Below, piece after piece: positions 1 to 7,639 of a stretch of DNA of 64,000 nucleotides. The stretch comes from Gemmatimonadaceae bacterium (GTDB lineage Bacteria > Gemmatimonadota > Gemmatimonadetes > Gemmatimonadales > Gemmatimonadaceae). The notes beneath the pieces are model-generated. The model was given only the letters and a program-made list of their open reading frames with translations. It was not told where the DNA came from and made no database searches. Every line of letters begins with the position of its first letter. The stretch's first letter is position 1. The stretch is from the NCBI GenBank assembly GCA_035533015.1, contig DATLUQ010000013.1:62001-126000 (forward strand), written 5' to 3'. A program made the translations under genes and the position numbers.

Positions 1-1
1 G

Positions 2-355
2 CACTACGTGAGCTTCGCGACGTGGATGTGTCCCATCAACTGCATAGAACCGGCGGTGTGCCCGCATACCAAGGGACCTCGCGACTGGAGCATGGCGCCC
101 GCGATCCGCGAATACGCGGCCGCTCAGGCCGACCCGGGTACGGCGCGGGAGCCGATCCTCTTCCAGTGCACCCACCGCGCGTACGGCGTCGGTATGATCG
201 ATGTGCGCGACGTGCTGGCCGCCGACGCGGCGATCGCCGCATCGGGCGCGATCGGCGCGCCCGTGGATGTGCTGGTGGGCACGGTGTCGCACTGCCACGG
301 CGCGCTCAGCCGCGTCGTCGTCGCGGCGGAGCCCGCCGTCGGGCAATTGCCCTAG
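2..355 (+). CDS. C-terminal end of an unidentified protein (cut by window edge)
   Basis: The reading frame is open from the first bases of the window to a TAG at 353-355, giving about 117 residues of a protein that starts upstream. The fragment opens with a cysteine-rich stretch, CPINCIEPAVCPHTKGPRDW, followed by a histidine/cysteine pair near its end (SHCHG). The spacing C-x3-C-x5-C-P could bind a metal or an Fe-S cluster, but it is not the classic ferredoxin pattern. I do not recognise the family. A GTG at position 8 could in principle start a short protein, but upstream codons are in frame and look coding, so a truncated C-terminus is more likely. Confidence 0.55.
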   Translation, partial: HYVSFATWMCPINCIEPAVCPHTKGPRDWSMAPAIREYAAAQADPGTAREPILFQCTHRAYGVGMIDVRDVLAADAAIAASGAIGAPVDVLVGTVSHCHGALSRVVVAAEPAVGQLP

Positions 356-461
356 CAGGGCGGGGCCACGGTTCCCCTCGCCGAGCAAACCGGCGAGATT
401 CCATACCTATGGTAACGCCGGCGACCATCGGCTGCGCGCCGGCCCAAACGGTGAGAGACCA

Positions 462-1430
462 GTGGCCCATACCTACGAATATGAGGTCGTGATCATCGGT
501 GCCGGGCCCGCGGGCCTGTGCGCGGGAATGTACGCCGGTCGCGGCATGCTCAAGACCGTCGTCCTGGAGCGCGGCGCGCCGGGCGGCGAGTTGCTCAATA
601 CGGAGTTGATCGAGGATTATCCCGGCTTCGAACACATTCTCGGCTATGAACTGGCCCAGAAGTTCGCCGACCACGCGACCAAGTTCGGCGCCGAGTTGCG
701 CACGGGGGTCGTCGTCATGTCCGTCAAACGGCGCGATGACGGCCAGTTCGAAACCATTACGGAGGAGGGCGACGTCTATCTCTCGCCGACGGTGATCGTC
801 ACGGCGGGCGGTACTCCCGTGAAACTCGGCATTCCCGGCGAGTTGGAATACGCCGGCAAGGGCGTGTCGTACTGCGCCGTGTGCGACGGGGCGTTCTTCC
901 GCGGGCACACGATCGCCGTGGTGGGCGGCGGCGATGCCGCGGTGGAGGAAGCCGACTACCTCACGCGCTACGCGGACAAGGTGTATCTCGTGCACCGCCG
1001 CGGCGAACTGCGCGCCTCGAAGATCCTGCAGGAGCGCGCGTTCGCCAATCCGAAGATTGAATTCATCTGGAACACGATGGTCAACCGCGCCGTGGGCGAC
1101 GACCATGGGCTGCTCCACCATCTCGAACTGCACGACACCGTGACGGGCGCGCACCGCGATCTGCCCGTTACCGGCCTGTTCATCTTCGTCGGGTTCAAGC
1201 CCAACACCGGGATCATCGGCGAGCACGTGGACCACGATGAATTCGGCTACCTGCGCACCGACTGGAGCATGCAGACATCGGTGCCCGGATTATTTGCAGC
1301 GGGCGACGTGCGCGTGCAGATCACGCGCCAGGTGACGACGGCGGTGGGCGATGCCACGACGGCCGCCATTGCGGCCGAGAAGTACCTCAAGGCACGGGCC
1401 GACGCCGCTACCCCCGTGGGCGCGGCCTGA
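462..1430 (+). CDS. trxB: thioredoxin reductase (NADPH)
   Basis: FAD enzyme that passes electrons from NADPH to thioredoxin in the cytoplasm. At 322 residues it has the usual length of the low-molecular-weight bacterial family. Visible are the FAD-binding GAGPAG at residues 13-18, the redox-active CAVC at 138-141, the NADPH-site GGGDA at 155-159, and the C-terminal FAD segment with GLFAAGDV. The frame is open further upstream, but family homology begins at residue 5-7 and the GTG at 462 has a GAGAG ribosome site a few bases before it, so I take that start. Downstream lie a metallo-hydrolase and a membrane protein on the same strand, close enough to be co-transcribed. Confidence 0.95.
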   Translation: MAHTYEYEVVIIGAGPAGLCAGMYAGRGMLKTVVLERGAPGGELLNTELIEDYPGFEHILGYELAQKFADHATKFGAELRTGVVVMSVKRRDDGQFETITEEGDVYLSPTVIVTAGGTPVKLGIPGELEYAGKGVSYCAVCDGAFFRGHTIAVVGGGDAAVEEADYLTRYADKVYLVHRRGELRASKILQERAFANPKIEFIWNTMVNRAVGDDHGLLHHLELHDTVTGAHRDLPVTGLFIFVGFKPNTGIIGEHVDHDEFGYLRTDWSMQTSVPGLFAAGDVRVQITRQVTTAVGDATTAAIAAEKYLKARADAATPVGAA

Positions 1431-1443
1431 AGATGCGGGTTCC

Positions 1444-2088
1444 GTGATCACGATTCGCTTCGAGACCGTTGGCCCGTTCCAGGAGAACAGCTACCTGGTC
1501 GTCGATGACGCCACCGAGCGTGCGGCGCTGGTCGATCCCGGGGACGAACCCGAGCGGCTGCTTGAAATGGTGGCCCGCTCGGGCGCGACGCTTGATGCCA
1601 TCTGGCTCACCCACGCCCACCTGGACCACGTCGGCGCCATCAATGGCGTGCGGCGGGTGCATCCGGTGCCGGTGTTCCTGCATCCGCTCGACCGGCCGCT
1701 CTACGATCGGGCGGCCGAGATCGCGGCGGCCTACGGGGTCCCGCTCGAGCAGCCCGATCCCCCCGACCGCACGCTCGCCGACGGTGACGTGGTCACCGTG
1801 GGTGCGCTGCGCTTCAACGTGCTCCACACGCCGGGTCACGCGCCCGGCCACGTGGTCTTTGTGGGCCCCGGGCTCGCGCTCGGTGGTGACCTCCTGTTCC
1901 GGGGATCGGTGGGTCGCACCGATCTCCCATTCTGCAACGGAGCCGACATGGAGGCATCGCTCGCCCGCGTGAGCGCACTCCCCGGCGAGATCGTCGTCTA
2001 TCCAGGGCACGGCCCGTCGACCACCATCGACGAGGAACTGGCGAACAACCCGTTCCTGAACGGGACGGCGATGCCGGTGCGGCGGTGA
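1444..2088 (+). CDS. metallo-beta-lactamase-fold hydrolase (glyoxalase II-like)
   Basis: A 214-residue metal-dependent hydrolase of the small hydroxyacylglutathione-hydrolase/YcbL type. The binuclear metal motif HAHLDH is at residues 57-62, and further ligands appear in HTPGHAPGH (from residue 128), in GGDLLF and in the late YPGHGP. Proteins of this type hydrolyse thioesters such as S-lactoylglutathione, but glutathione-recognition residues cannot be judged here, so the substrate is open. The GTG at 1444 is preferred because family similarity starts at once (ITIRFETVGPFQENSYL); an upstream in-frame ATG would add 31 residues overlapping trxB. It starts 13 bases after trxB and its stop overlaps the next gene. 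Confidence 0.85.
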   Translation: MITIRFETVGPFQENSYLVVDDATERAALVDPGDEPERLLEMVARSGATLDAIWLTHAHLDHVGAINGVRRVHPVPVFLHPLDRPLYDRAAEIAAAYGVPLEQPDPPDRTLADGDVVTVGALRFNVLHTPGHAPGHVVFVGPGLALGGDLLFRGSVGRTDLPFCNGADMEASLARVSALPGEIVVYPGHGPSTTIDEELANNPFLNGTAMPVRR

Positions 2089-2576
2089 CCATCACGGGGC
2101 GCAGCGCCGGGCTGGCGCAGGTCGCGCTGTCGGCGTGGTGGCTGGGCGCGGCGATCCTGCTCGCGGCGGCCGTGGCGCCAGCGGCGTTCGCAGTGCTGCC
2201 AACGCGCAGCCTGGCCGGCGACCTCGTCGGCCGCTTGCTTCCCGTGATCTTCTGGGCTGGCATGGCGGTGTTCGCGTCCGTCATGGTGTTGGGCGCGTGG
2301 ACCGACACCGCCTCCAAGTACAAGCCGCGCGTGCTCGCCGCCGCCGTCGGCGGCACGGCGTGCATGATCGCCCAGTTCGTGGTCGATGGGATGATCGCGC
2401 GCCTGCGGGCGCAGGCCCACGGGCCGGTGGACGCCCTGGCGCCCACCAACCCGCTGCGGGTGGCCTTCGGCCAGTTGCACCTGTTCAGCGTCGTCCTGCT
2501 CGGCGTGGCGATGCTCGCGGCCGCCCTCGTGCTCGTGCTCGCCTTGCGCGGGCAGCGAGATCTATCAGTACACTGA
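2085..2576 (+). CDS. small integral membrane protein, DUF4149/TMEM205-like
   Basis: A 163-residue protein with four hydrophobic segments, at about residues 12-37, 48-70, 83-100 and 130-153. A charged, soluble-looking loop sits between the third and fourth. This layout and the pattern of small residues fit the DUF4149/TMEM205 group of uncharacterised inner-membrane proteins, but I assign that by resemblance only. The GTG start overlaps the stop of the preceding hydrolase by 4 bases, so translation is probably coupled. Its stop codon lies inside the inverted repeat at 2563-2578 that I propose as an operator for aspA. Confidence 0.6.
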   Translation: MTITGRSAGLAQVALSAWWLGAAILLAAAVAPAAFAVLPTRSLAGDLVGRLLPVIFWAGMAVFASVMVLGAWTDTASKYKPRVLAAAVGGTACMIAQFVVDGMIARLRAQAHGPVDALAPTNPLRVAFGQLHLFSVVLLGVAMLAAALVLVLALRGQRDLSVH

Positions 2577-2578
2577 TA
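2563..2578 (+). promoter_or_regulatory. inverted repeat over the likely aspA promoter
   Basis: TATCAGT-AC-ACTGATA is a perfect 7-base inverted repeat with a 2-base spacer. A possible -10 hexamer TACACT (2569-2574) sits in its centre, with TTGCGC (2544-2549) 19 bases upstream as a poor -35. A dimeric regulator bound here would cover the promoter. Which regulator is not known; the Rrf2-type gene just downstream of aspA is one candidate. Confidence 0.4.
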
Positions 2579-2613
2579 ACCTTCCGTTGGCTTCCCTGAC
2601 TGTGGTTCCTGCC

Positions 2614-4032
2614 ATGACCTCCGCGACCCGCTCCGAAACGGATCCCCTCGGCCCGCTCGATGTGCCGGCCGATGCATATTACGGTGTTCAGACCCAGCGC
2701 GCGCTCGAGAACTTTCCCATCAGCGGTCTGAGGCCGCTCAGGGAATTCGTGCGCGCCGTGGTCTGGATCAAGAAGGCGGCCGCCCTCACACACAAGGAAA
2801 CCGGCCGCCTCGACGCCAAACTCGCCGACGCCATTGCCGCCGCCGCCGACGAGGTGCTGGCCGGCAAGCTCGACGCCCACTTCGTGGTGGACGTGTATCA
2901 GGCAGGCGCCGGCACCTCGCACAACATGAACGTCAACGAAGTGCTGGCCAACCGCGCCAACGAACTGCTCGGCGGCAAGCGCGGGGCGTATACACCGGTG
3001 CACCCAAACGACCACGTCAACATGGCGCAGTCCACCAACGACGTGATCCCGACGGCCATCCGGCTGGGCGCCCTCGACCTGTTGACCGGCCTCGACCGCG
3101 CGTTCGGCGCACTGCGCGACACCCTGGCCGCCAAAGGCCGCGCATTCGACGACGTGCTCAAGTCCGGGCGTACCCACCTGCAGGACGCCATGCCGATTCG
3201 CCTCGGCCAGGAGTTCTCCGCCTACGCCGATACGATCGACCGCAATCTGGCGCGGATCCGGCAGGCCGCTGACTTCCTGCGCGACCTGGGCATCGGCGGG
3301 AGCGCTGTCGGAACCGGCGTGAACGTCGAGCCGGAGTATCCCGCCCTCATGAACAAGTACCTCAAGCAGATCACGGGGCTCGATCTCCGCGCGGGCAAGG
3401 ACCGCATTCAACTCATGCAGAGCATGGGCGACGCCGCGGCCTTCTCGGCGGTCGTGAAAGTGCTCGCCCTCGACCTCAGCAAGATCGCGAGCGATCTGCG
3501 GCTCATGGTGAGCGGCCCGCGCACGGGCCTCGACGAGATCACGCTCCCCGCCGTGCAGCCCGGCTCTTCGATCATGCCCGGCAAGATCAATCCGTCCGTC
3601 GCCGAGATGGTGAACCAGGTCTGCTTCCAGGTCATTGGCAACGACGCCTGCGTGGCTGCGGCGGCCGAGCACGGCCAGCTCGAACTGAACGTGATGATGC
3701 CCGTGATCGCCCACAACGTGATGTTCTCCATGATCATCCTCACCAACGCCGCGGCCGCGCTCGACGTGCGCTGTGTGGCGGGGATCACGGCCAACCGCGA
3801 GCAGTGCGCGTACTGGCTGGAGCGCTCGGCCGCGCTGGCCACGGCGCTCGCCCCGAAGATCGGCTACTCCAAGGCCGCGGACATCAGCAAGCGCTCGGTC
3901 AAGGAGGGCGTGCTCATCCGGGATCTGGTGAAGCGCGACCAGGTGTTGCCGCCGGCCGAGATCGATGAGGTGCTGGATCTGCGGAAGATGACCGAGATCG
4001 GGGTGCCGGGTGGAAAGCACGGAGGCGCGTAG
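2614..4032 (+). CDS. aspA: aspartate ammonia-lyase (aspartase)
   Basis: Converts L-aspartate to fumarate and ammonia in the cytoplasm, feeding amino-acid carbon into the TCA cycle. It belongs to the fumarase/aspartase superfamily; the signature loop GSSIMPGKINP is at residues 317-327. The sequence after it (VNQVCFQVIGND) and the SGRTHLQDAMP stretch match aspartases better than class II fumarases, which usually have a different continuation after PGKVNP. The 472-residue length is typical. I start at ATG 2614; an in-frame TTG at 2587 would add nine unconserved residues. It has its own putative promoter upstream and an Rrf2-type regulator 67 bases downstream. A fumarase role is the main alternative. 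Confidence 0.88.
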   Translation: MTSATRSETDPLGPLDVPADAYYGVQTQRALENFPISGLRPLREFVRAVVWIKKAAALTHKETGRLDAKLADAIAAAADEVLAGKLDAHFVVDVYQAGAGTSHNMNVNEVLANRANELLGGKRGAYTPVHPNDHVNMAQSTNDVIPTAIRLGALDLLTGLDRAFGALRDTLAAKGRAFDDVLKSGRTHLQDAMPIRLGQEFSAYADTIDRNLARIRQAADFLRDLGIGGSAVGTGVNVEPEYPALMNKYLKQITGLDLRAGKDRIQLMQSMGDAAAFSAVVKVLALDLSKIASDLRLMVSGPRTGLDEITLPAVQPGSSIMPGKINPSVAEMVNQVCFQVIGNDACVAAAAEHGQLELNVMMPVIAHNVMFSMIILTNAAAALDVRCVAGITANREQCAYWLERSAALATALAPKIGYSKAADISKRSVKEGVLIRDLVKRDQVLPPAEIDEVLDLRKMTEIGVPGGKHGGA

Positions 4033-4059
4033 GCATTCCCGGGCTGGCCGGGCTGGGGC

Positions 4060-4076
4060 TCCCCTTTCCGAGGGGA
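4060..4076 (+). terminator. short hairpin after aspA
   Basis: TCCCCT and AGGGGA form a 6-base-pair stem around a 5-base loop, 28 bases after the aspA stop. There is no T-run behind it, so it is at best a weak or factor-dependent terminator, or a structure in the leader of the next gene. Confidence 0.3.
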
Positions 4077-4099
4077 ACGCCGGGCATTAACGTCCTCTT

Positions 4100-4594
4100 G
4101 TGCGTATCACCACCCTGGCCGAATACGGCGTGATCTGCGCGCTACACCTGGCGAAGCGCAGCGACGAGGGGCCCGTCACGGGCCGCGACATCGCGGCCAG
4201 TGAGCGCCTGCCCGTGGACTACGTGGAGCAGATTCTGCTCCGGCTGCGCCGTGCCGAGATCGTCAAGAGCACCCGCGGAGCACGCGGTGGCTACGCCCTG
4301 GCGCGCCCAGCCTGCGACATCACGGTGCGCGACGTGATCGCGGCTTCCGAACTCACCACCTTCGACCTGCACTGCGTGTCGCATCCGGTCGAGGAGGAGC
4401 GGTGCTCGGCCGCCCACGAGTGCAGCATTCGCCCGGTGTGGCTCATGCTGCAGCAGAAGATCGACGAGGTGCTCGAAGGGGTGTGCCTCTCCGACCTGCT
4501 GCACCAGGAGCGCGAGGTCCGTACGCGCGTGGGCCTCTCCGAGATCGCCGAACTCGATCGCGGGCGCGGTCTCCCCGTGTTGCAGAACGGCTGA
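4100..4594 (+). CDS. Rrf2-family transcriptional regulator with Fe-S cysteines
   Basis: A 164-residue DNA-binding regulator. The N-terminal winged helix-turn-helix begins MRITTLAEYGVICALHLA and continues with the family's wing, RGARGGYALARP. Three cysteines at residues 92, 102 and 108 follow, in the region where IscR uses three cysteines spaced five apart to hold a [2Fe-2S] cluster; here the first spacing is nine residues. This suggests a redox- or iron-sensing repressor or activator. There are no isc/suf genes nearby, so I do not call it IscR. The GTG start is fixed by the family N-terminus. It may act on aspA, whose promoter holds an inverted repeat, but that is inference. Confidence 0.85.
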   Translation: MRITTLAEYGVICALHLAKRSDEGPVTGRDIAASERLPVDYVEQILLRLRRAEIVKSTRGARGGYALARPACDITVRDVIAASELTTFDLHCVSHPVEEERCSAAHECSIRPVWLMLQQKIDEVLEGVCLSDLLHQEREVRTRVGLSEIAELDRGRGLPVLQNG

Positions 4595-4619
4595 GCCGAC
4601 CCGGCCAGGCGATCCCTCG

Positions 4620-5174
4620 ATGCCGATCTTCGGACGGTGGAGAGCCGAACGCCAATTGCAGGAGCGCGCCGAGCGCTTCGTCTCGGTCCTGAACGCCCCG
4701 CCTGACGGCACCGACGTCGCCTGGCTGGCCGCGGTCGCGACCCGCGGCGACACCGATCACGCTGCCTGGGAATTGCGGTATGCGCGGCGCGCTCTCGGGC
4801 TGGTCAGCGCCCAGCGCGACGCGCTGGACGACCGAACCGGCGCGATCGTGGCACACACCATGGCGGCGGCCTTCGAGCGCGACCGGAACATCGGGCGCGA
4901 CCGCCTCGAGCTGGCACATCGCCAGTTCAACGCACGGCTGAGCGCCTATCGCGACGCGGTGGGCGCGCGCGTCTCCGGCGCCACCCCGGCGCGCCTCGGG
5001 CGCACGCTGCTGGCCTTCGCCGGAGGCTCGTTTCGCGAGGTCGATGCCAACGTGACGCGGGCCGGCGACTTGCTGGCCGGCTATCTCCAGGCGGCCAACG
5101 ACTCACTCCGCGAGATCTTCGGCACGGCCACGCTGCCGGAGCACGTGCCCCCCTCGGCCATCGAGCGGCACTGA
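4620..5174 (+). CDS. hypothetical protein, largely alpha-helical
   Basis: A 184-residue soluble protein with no signal peptide or membrane segment. It is rich in Ala, Arg and Asp, and most of it looks helical; residues 60-130 could form a long amphipathic or coiled helix pair. I do not recognise a family. It starts with an ATG 26 bases after the regulator's stop and ends just before the terminator of the convergent tRNA-Leu gene. Codon use looks like that of its neighbours, so the frame is probably real. Confidence 0.6.
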   Translation: MPIFGRWRAERQLQERAERFVSVLNAPPDGTDVAWLAAVATRGDTDHAAWELRYARRALGLVSAQRDALDDRTGAIVAHTMAAAFERDRNIGRDRLELAHRQFNARLSAYRDAVGARVSGATPARLGRTLLAFAGGSFREVDANVTRAGDLLAGYLQAANDSLREIFGTATLPEHVPPSAIERH

Positions 5175-5185
5175 GCACCCGCCCC

Positions 5186-5219
5186 AAAAAGCCGAGGCGC
5201 GCTCCGACTGGAGCGCGCC
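5186..5219 (-). terminator. Rho-independent terminator of tRNA-Leu
   Basis: On the minus strand a perfect 10-base-pair stem (arms 5210-5219 and 5196-5205, loop GACT/AGTC) is followed by a short spacer and a run of five T (complement of 5186-5190). It lies about 20 bases downstream of the tRNA 3' end. Confidence 0.8.
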
Positions 5220-5239
5220 CATGAGATTGCGGCAGAGAA

Positions 5240-5323
5240 TGCCGAAGGCGGGACTCGAACCCGCACGGGCTTGCACCCACTGGCTCCTGAAGCCAGCGCG
5301 TCTACCAGTTCCACCACTTCGGC
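5240..5323 (-). tRNA. tRNA-Leu (anticodon CAG)
   Basis: The minus strand folds as a class II tRNA: 7-base acceptor stem GCCGAAG/CTTCGGC, D arm with the GGTAGAC loop, anticodon stem CTGGC/GCCAG around loop TTCAGGA (anticodon CAG, reading CUG), long variable arm, and T arm with GTTCGAGTC. The discriminator base is A at 5240. The CCA end is not encoded, so it must be added afterwards. Its promoter lies inside the start of smpB and its terminator at 5186-5219, making it an independent one-gene unit. Confidence 0.96.
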
Positions 5324-5333
5324 GCGAACGCGG

Positions 5334-5362
5334 ATATTATTGACGGCTGACCATGAAGTCAA
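5334..5362 (-). promoter_or_regulatory. sigma-70-type promoter for tRNA-Leu
   Basis: On the minus strand TTGACT (complement of 5357-5362) and TAATAT (complement of 5334-5339) are separated by exactly 17 bases, and the tRNA begins 10 bases after the -10 box. The -35 box and spacer overlap the first codons of smpB on the other strand. Confidence 0.75.
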
Positions 5363-5823
5363 CGAACGAAGCCAACGACACCGTTTCGATTGCGAAGAAC
5401 AAGCGCGCCCGCCACGACTATCACATTCTGGAGACGTGGGAGGCGGGGCTCGTGCTGACCGGCACCGAGGTCAAGTCGCTCCGCGACGGCAAGGCACAAC
5501 TCGTCGATGCCTATGGCATCGTGAAGGATGGGGAGGTCTACCTGCTCAACCTCCACATTTCCCCCTACAAGCAGGGCAGCTACAATAACCACGAGCCCAC
5601 CCGCACCCGCAAACTGTTGCTCCACAAGCGTCAAATCCGTCGTCTGATTGGCGCGGTGGAGCGCGAGGGACTCACCCTCGTGCCCCTGGATCTGTATTTC
5701 AAGCACGGGGTGGCCAAAGTGACGCTGGCGCTGGGCAAGGGAAAGAAGCTGCACGACAAGCGCGAAACGGCCAAAGCGCGGGACGCCGAGCGCGAGATGG
5801 CGCGCGTGGGGCGCACACGGTGA
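5353..5823 (+). CDS. smpB: SsrA-binding protein SmpB
   Basis: Partner of tmRNA in rescuing stalled ribosomes. The 156-residue protein shows the family's beta-barrel sequence in order: KNKRARHDYHILE, GLVLTGTEVKSLRDG, the NLHISPYKQGSY stretch, then GLTLVPLDLYFK and the C-terminal basic tail with GKGKKLHDKRE. Length is normal. The ATG start leaves almost no leader between the tRNA promoter and the gene and no clear ribosome site, so initiation may be weak or use a very short leader. It heads a tightly overlapping run with the amidase, pyrD and pyrF. Confidence 0.95.
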   Translation: MKSTNEANDTVSIAKNKRARHDYHILETWEAGLVLTGTEVKSLRDGKAQLVDAYGIVKDGEVYLLNLHISPYKQGSYNNHEPTRTRKLLLHKRQIRRLIGAVEREGLTLVPLDLYFKHGVAKVTLALGKGKKLHDKRETAKARDAEREMARVGRTR

Positions 5824-6698
5824 TCGCCCTCGTCCTCGCCGCGTTCCAGCTCGCTGCCGCCATGCCGGTGCGACCGGCCCCCGTCGCCGACCGCATCGGG
5901 CCGGCGCGTGCCGCCATCGGGTCGGACGGCCATCCCCATCTCCAGGGCGACACGCCGGCCGTCGTCGTCGTCGATGCCGGACACGGCGGCGTCGACAACG
6001 GGATGAGTGGCCCGATCGGTGCCACGCACAAGATCTACGAGAAGAACATCACCCTGCAGGTCGCCCTCAAGCTCGGTCGGGCGCTCCAGGCCCGGGGGGT
6101 GAAGGTCGTCTACACACGCACCACCGACACGCTGATCAACCTGTACGATCGCGGCCCGATCGCCAACCGCGCCCACGGCAATCTGTTCATCTCGATCCAC
6201 GTCAACGCGTCCAACCCCAAGTGGAAGGACGCCGCCACGGCCCGCGGGTTCGAAACCTATTTTCTGTCCGAAGCGAAGACCGAAGACGCCCGTCGAGTGG
6301 AAGCCATGGAAAACTCGGCGGCCCGTTTCGACAGCGGCAGCCCCGTGTCCAAGGGTGATCCGCTAAGTTTCATCCTCAGCGACATGCAGCAGAACGAGCA
6401 TCTCCGCGAGTCGATGAAACTGGCCGAAACCGTGCAGGATCAACTGGGGGCCGTGGAGCCGGGCCCGGACCGCGGCGTCCAGCAGGCGGCATTCGTCGTC
6501 CTCGAAACGGCGTTCATGCCGGCCGTGCTCGTCGAGATCGGCTTCGGCACGAATCCGCAGGAGGCCGCGTTCATTTCCAACCCGCGGTCGCAGACCAAGC
6601 TCGCTGGTGCGATCGCCGATGCGGCCGTGGATTATCTCAACGCCTACCGGGCCGGCGTGAACGGTGTGGCGGATCGCGTCGCCGGCCGCCACCAATGA
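5820..6698 (+). CDS. N-acetylmuramoyl-L-alanine amidase (Amidase_3)
   Basis: Zinc amidase that cuts the bond between muramic acid and the stem peptide of peptidoglycan. The catalytic domain covers about residues 45-280. The zinc ligands are visible as H55 (DAGHGG), E74 (YEKN) and H127 (SIHVNAS), and the catalytic glutamate as E239 (VEIGFGTN). The N-terminal MIALVLAAFQLAAAMP is a short signal-like segment, so export to the periplasm is likely. No AMIN or peptidoglycan-binding domain is present. The GTG start overlaps the smpB stop by 4 bases. Separation of daughter cells is the usual role; which amidase this corresponds to in other species is open. Confidence 0.9.
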   Translation: MIALVLAAFQLAAAMPVRPAPVADRIGPARAAIGSDGHPHLQGDTPAVVVVDAGHGGVDNGMSGPIGATHKIYEKNITLQVALKLGRALQARGVKVVYTRTTDTLINLYDRGPIANRAHGNLFISIHVNASNPKWKDAATARGFETYFLSEAKTEDARRVEAMENSAARFDSGSPVSKGDPLSFILSDMQQNEHLRESMKLAETVQDQLGAVEPGPDRGVQQAAFVVLETAFMPAVLVEIGFGTNPQEAAFISNPRSQTKLAGAIADAAVDYLNAYRAGVNGVADRVAGRHQ

Positions 6699-7639
6699 GC
6701 CCGGAGTCCGTGCTTCGCGTCAGCGCTGCCGGACTCGAATTCCAGAATCCCATCGTTCTTGCCGCCGGAACCGCCGGCTATGGGCACGAGGTGTCGGGCG
6801 TGACGGATCTCGCGGCCATCGGCGGGCTGGTCACCAAGGCGGTGAGCCTCGAGCCGCGCCAGGGCGCCCCCGCGCCGCGCGTAGCGGAGTTCGAGGGCGG
6901 CATGATCAACGCCGTCGGGCTGGCCAACCCGGGCGTTGACGAGGTGTGCCGCACGCACTTGCCGTGGCTGGAGGTCGCCCTGCCAGGCACGCGAAAACTC
7001 GTCAACGTGGTCGGCTTCGTGGTGGACGAGTTCGCCGAAGTCGTGCAGCGGCTCGAAGCGAGCGAGCACGCCGGCGGTGCGATCGACGGCTACGAGTTGA
7101 ACGTGAGCTGCCCGAACACCAAGGCCGGCGGGATGGAGTTCGGCGCCGACGACACGGCCCTCGCCGCGGTCGTCATGCAGGTGCGACGTGTCACCCATCG
7201 GCCGGTGTTCGCCAAGCTCTCACCGGCGCTCGCCGACATCGCTCATACGGCGCGGGTCGCCGTCGACGCCGGCGCCCACGGGATCACCGTGGTGAACACG
7301 ATCCCCGGATTGGTGGTGGATGTCGAAACGCGACGCCCGGCGCTGGGCTTCGGCACGGGCGGCGTGAGCGGCAGCGCGATCCTGCCCGTAGGCGTGCTCG
7401 CCACGTGGAAGGTGGCGCGGGCCGTGCCCGTGCCGGTGATCGGCCTGGGCGGCGTCCGCCACGCCACCGATGTCGTGCAGTACGTACTGGCCGGCGCGTC
7501 GCTGGTTGGAATGGGCACCGCGGCCATGCGCGATCCACGGCGGCCGGAGCGGGTGGTGCGCGATCTCGTCCGCTGGTGCGCGGCGCACGGCGTGGCCAAT
7601 CTCGCCGACCTGCGCGGCACCTTGGAGTGGCCCGCATGA
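6695..7639 (+). CDS. pyrD: dihydroorotate dehydrogenase, class 1B type
   Basis: Fourth step of pyrimidine synthesis: oxidation of dihydroorotate to orotate with FMN. The 314-residue protein lacks the N-terminal membrane helix of class 2 enzymes. The class 1 catalytic cysteine is C139 in VSCPNTK, and the C-terminal FMN-phosphate region reads VIGLGGV...GASLVGMGTA. Similarity is closest to the 1B form that pairs with the PyrK electron-transfer subunit; no pyrK is in this window. The ATG overlaps the amidase stop by 4 bases and the stop overlaps pyrF, so the three are one translational unit. Confidence 0.93.
   Translation: MSPESVLRVSAAGLEFQNPIVLAAGTAGYGHEVSGVTDLAAIGGLVTKAVSLEPRQGAPAPRVAEFEGGMINAVGLANPGVDEVCRTHLPWLEVALPGTRKLVNVVGFVVDEFAEVVQRLEASEHAGGAIDGYELNVSCPNTKAGGMEFGADDTALAAVVMQVRRVTHRPVFAKLSPALADIAHTARVAVDAGAHGITVVNTIPGLVVDVETRRPALGFGTGGVSGSAILPVGVLATWKVARAVPVPVIGLGGVRHATDVVQYVLAGASLVGMGTAAMRDPRRPERVVRDLVRWCAAHGVANLADLRGTLEWPA

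Noticed and set aside
401-412. CCATA-CC-TATGG inverted repeat before trxB as an operator
   Set aside because: Arms are only 5 bases, there is no convincing promoter next to it, and such short repeats are common by chance.
2563-2578. Resemblance of the aspA palindrome to a Tet operator or FNR box
   Set aside because: It shares the CTATCAGT half with tetO, but there is no TetR gene here, and it lacks the TTGAT-N4-ATCAA spacing of FNR sites. I keep it only as an unassigned inverted repeat.
2587-2613. TTG 2587 as the aspA start
   Set aside because: The nine added residues are not conserved in aspartases and ATG 2614 gives the usual N-terminus.
5335-5340. TATTAT as a -10 box giving a leaderless smpB mRNA
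   Set aside because: The bases coincide with the much better tRNA-Leu promoter on the other strand, and no -35 lies at the right distance on the + strand.
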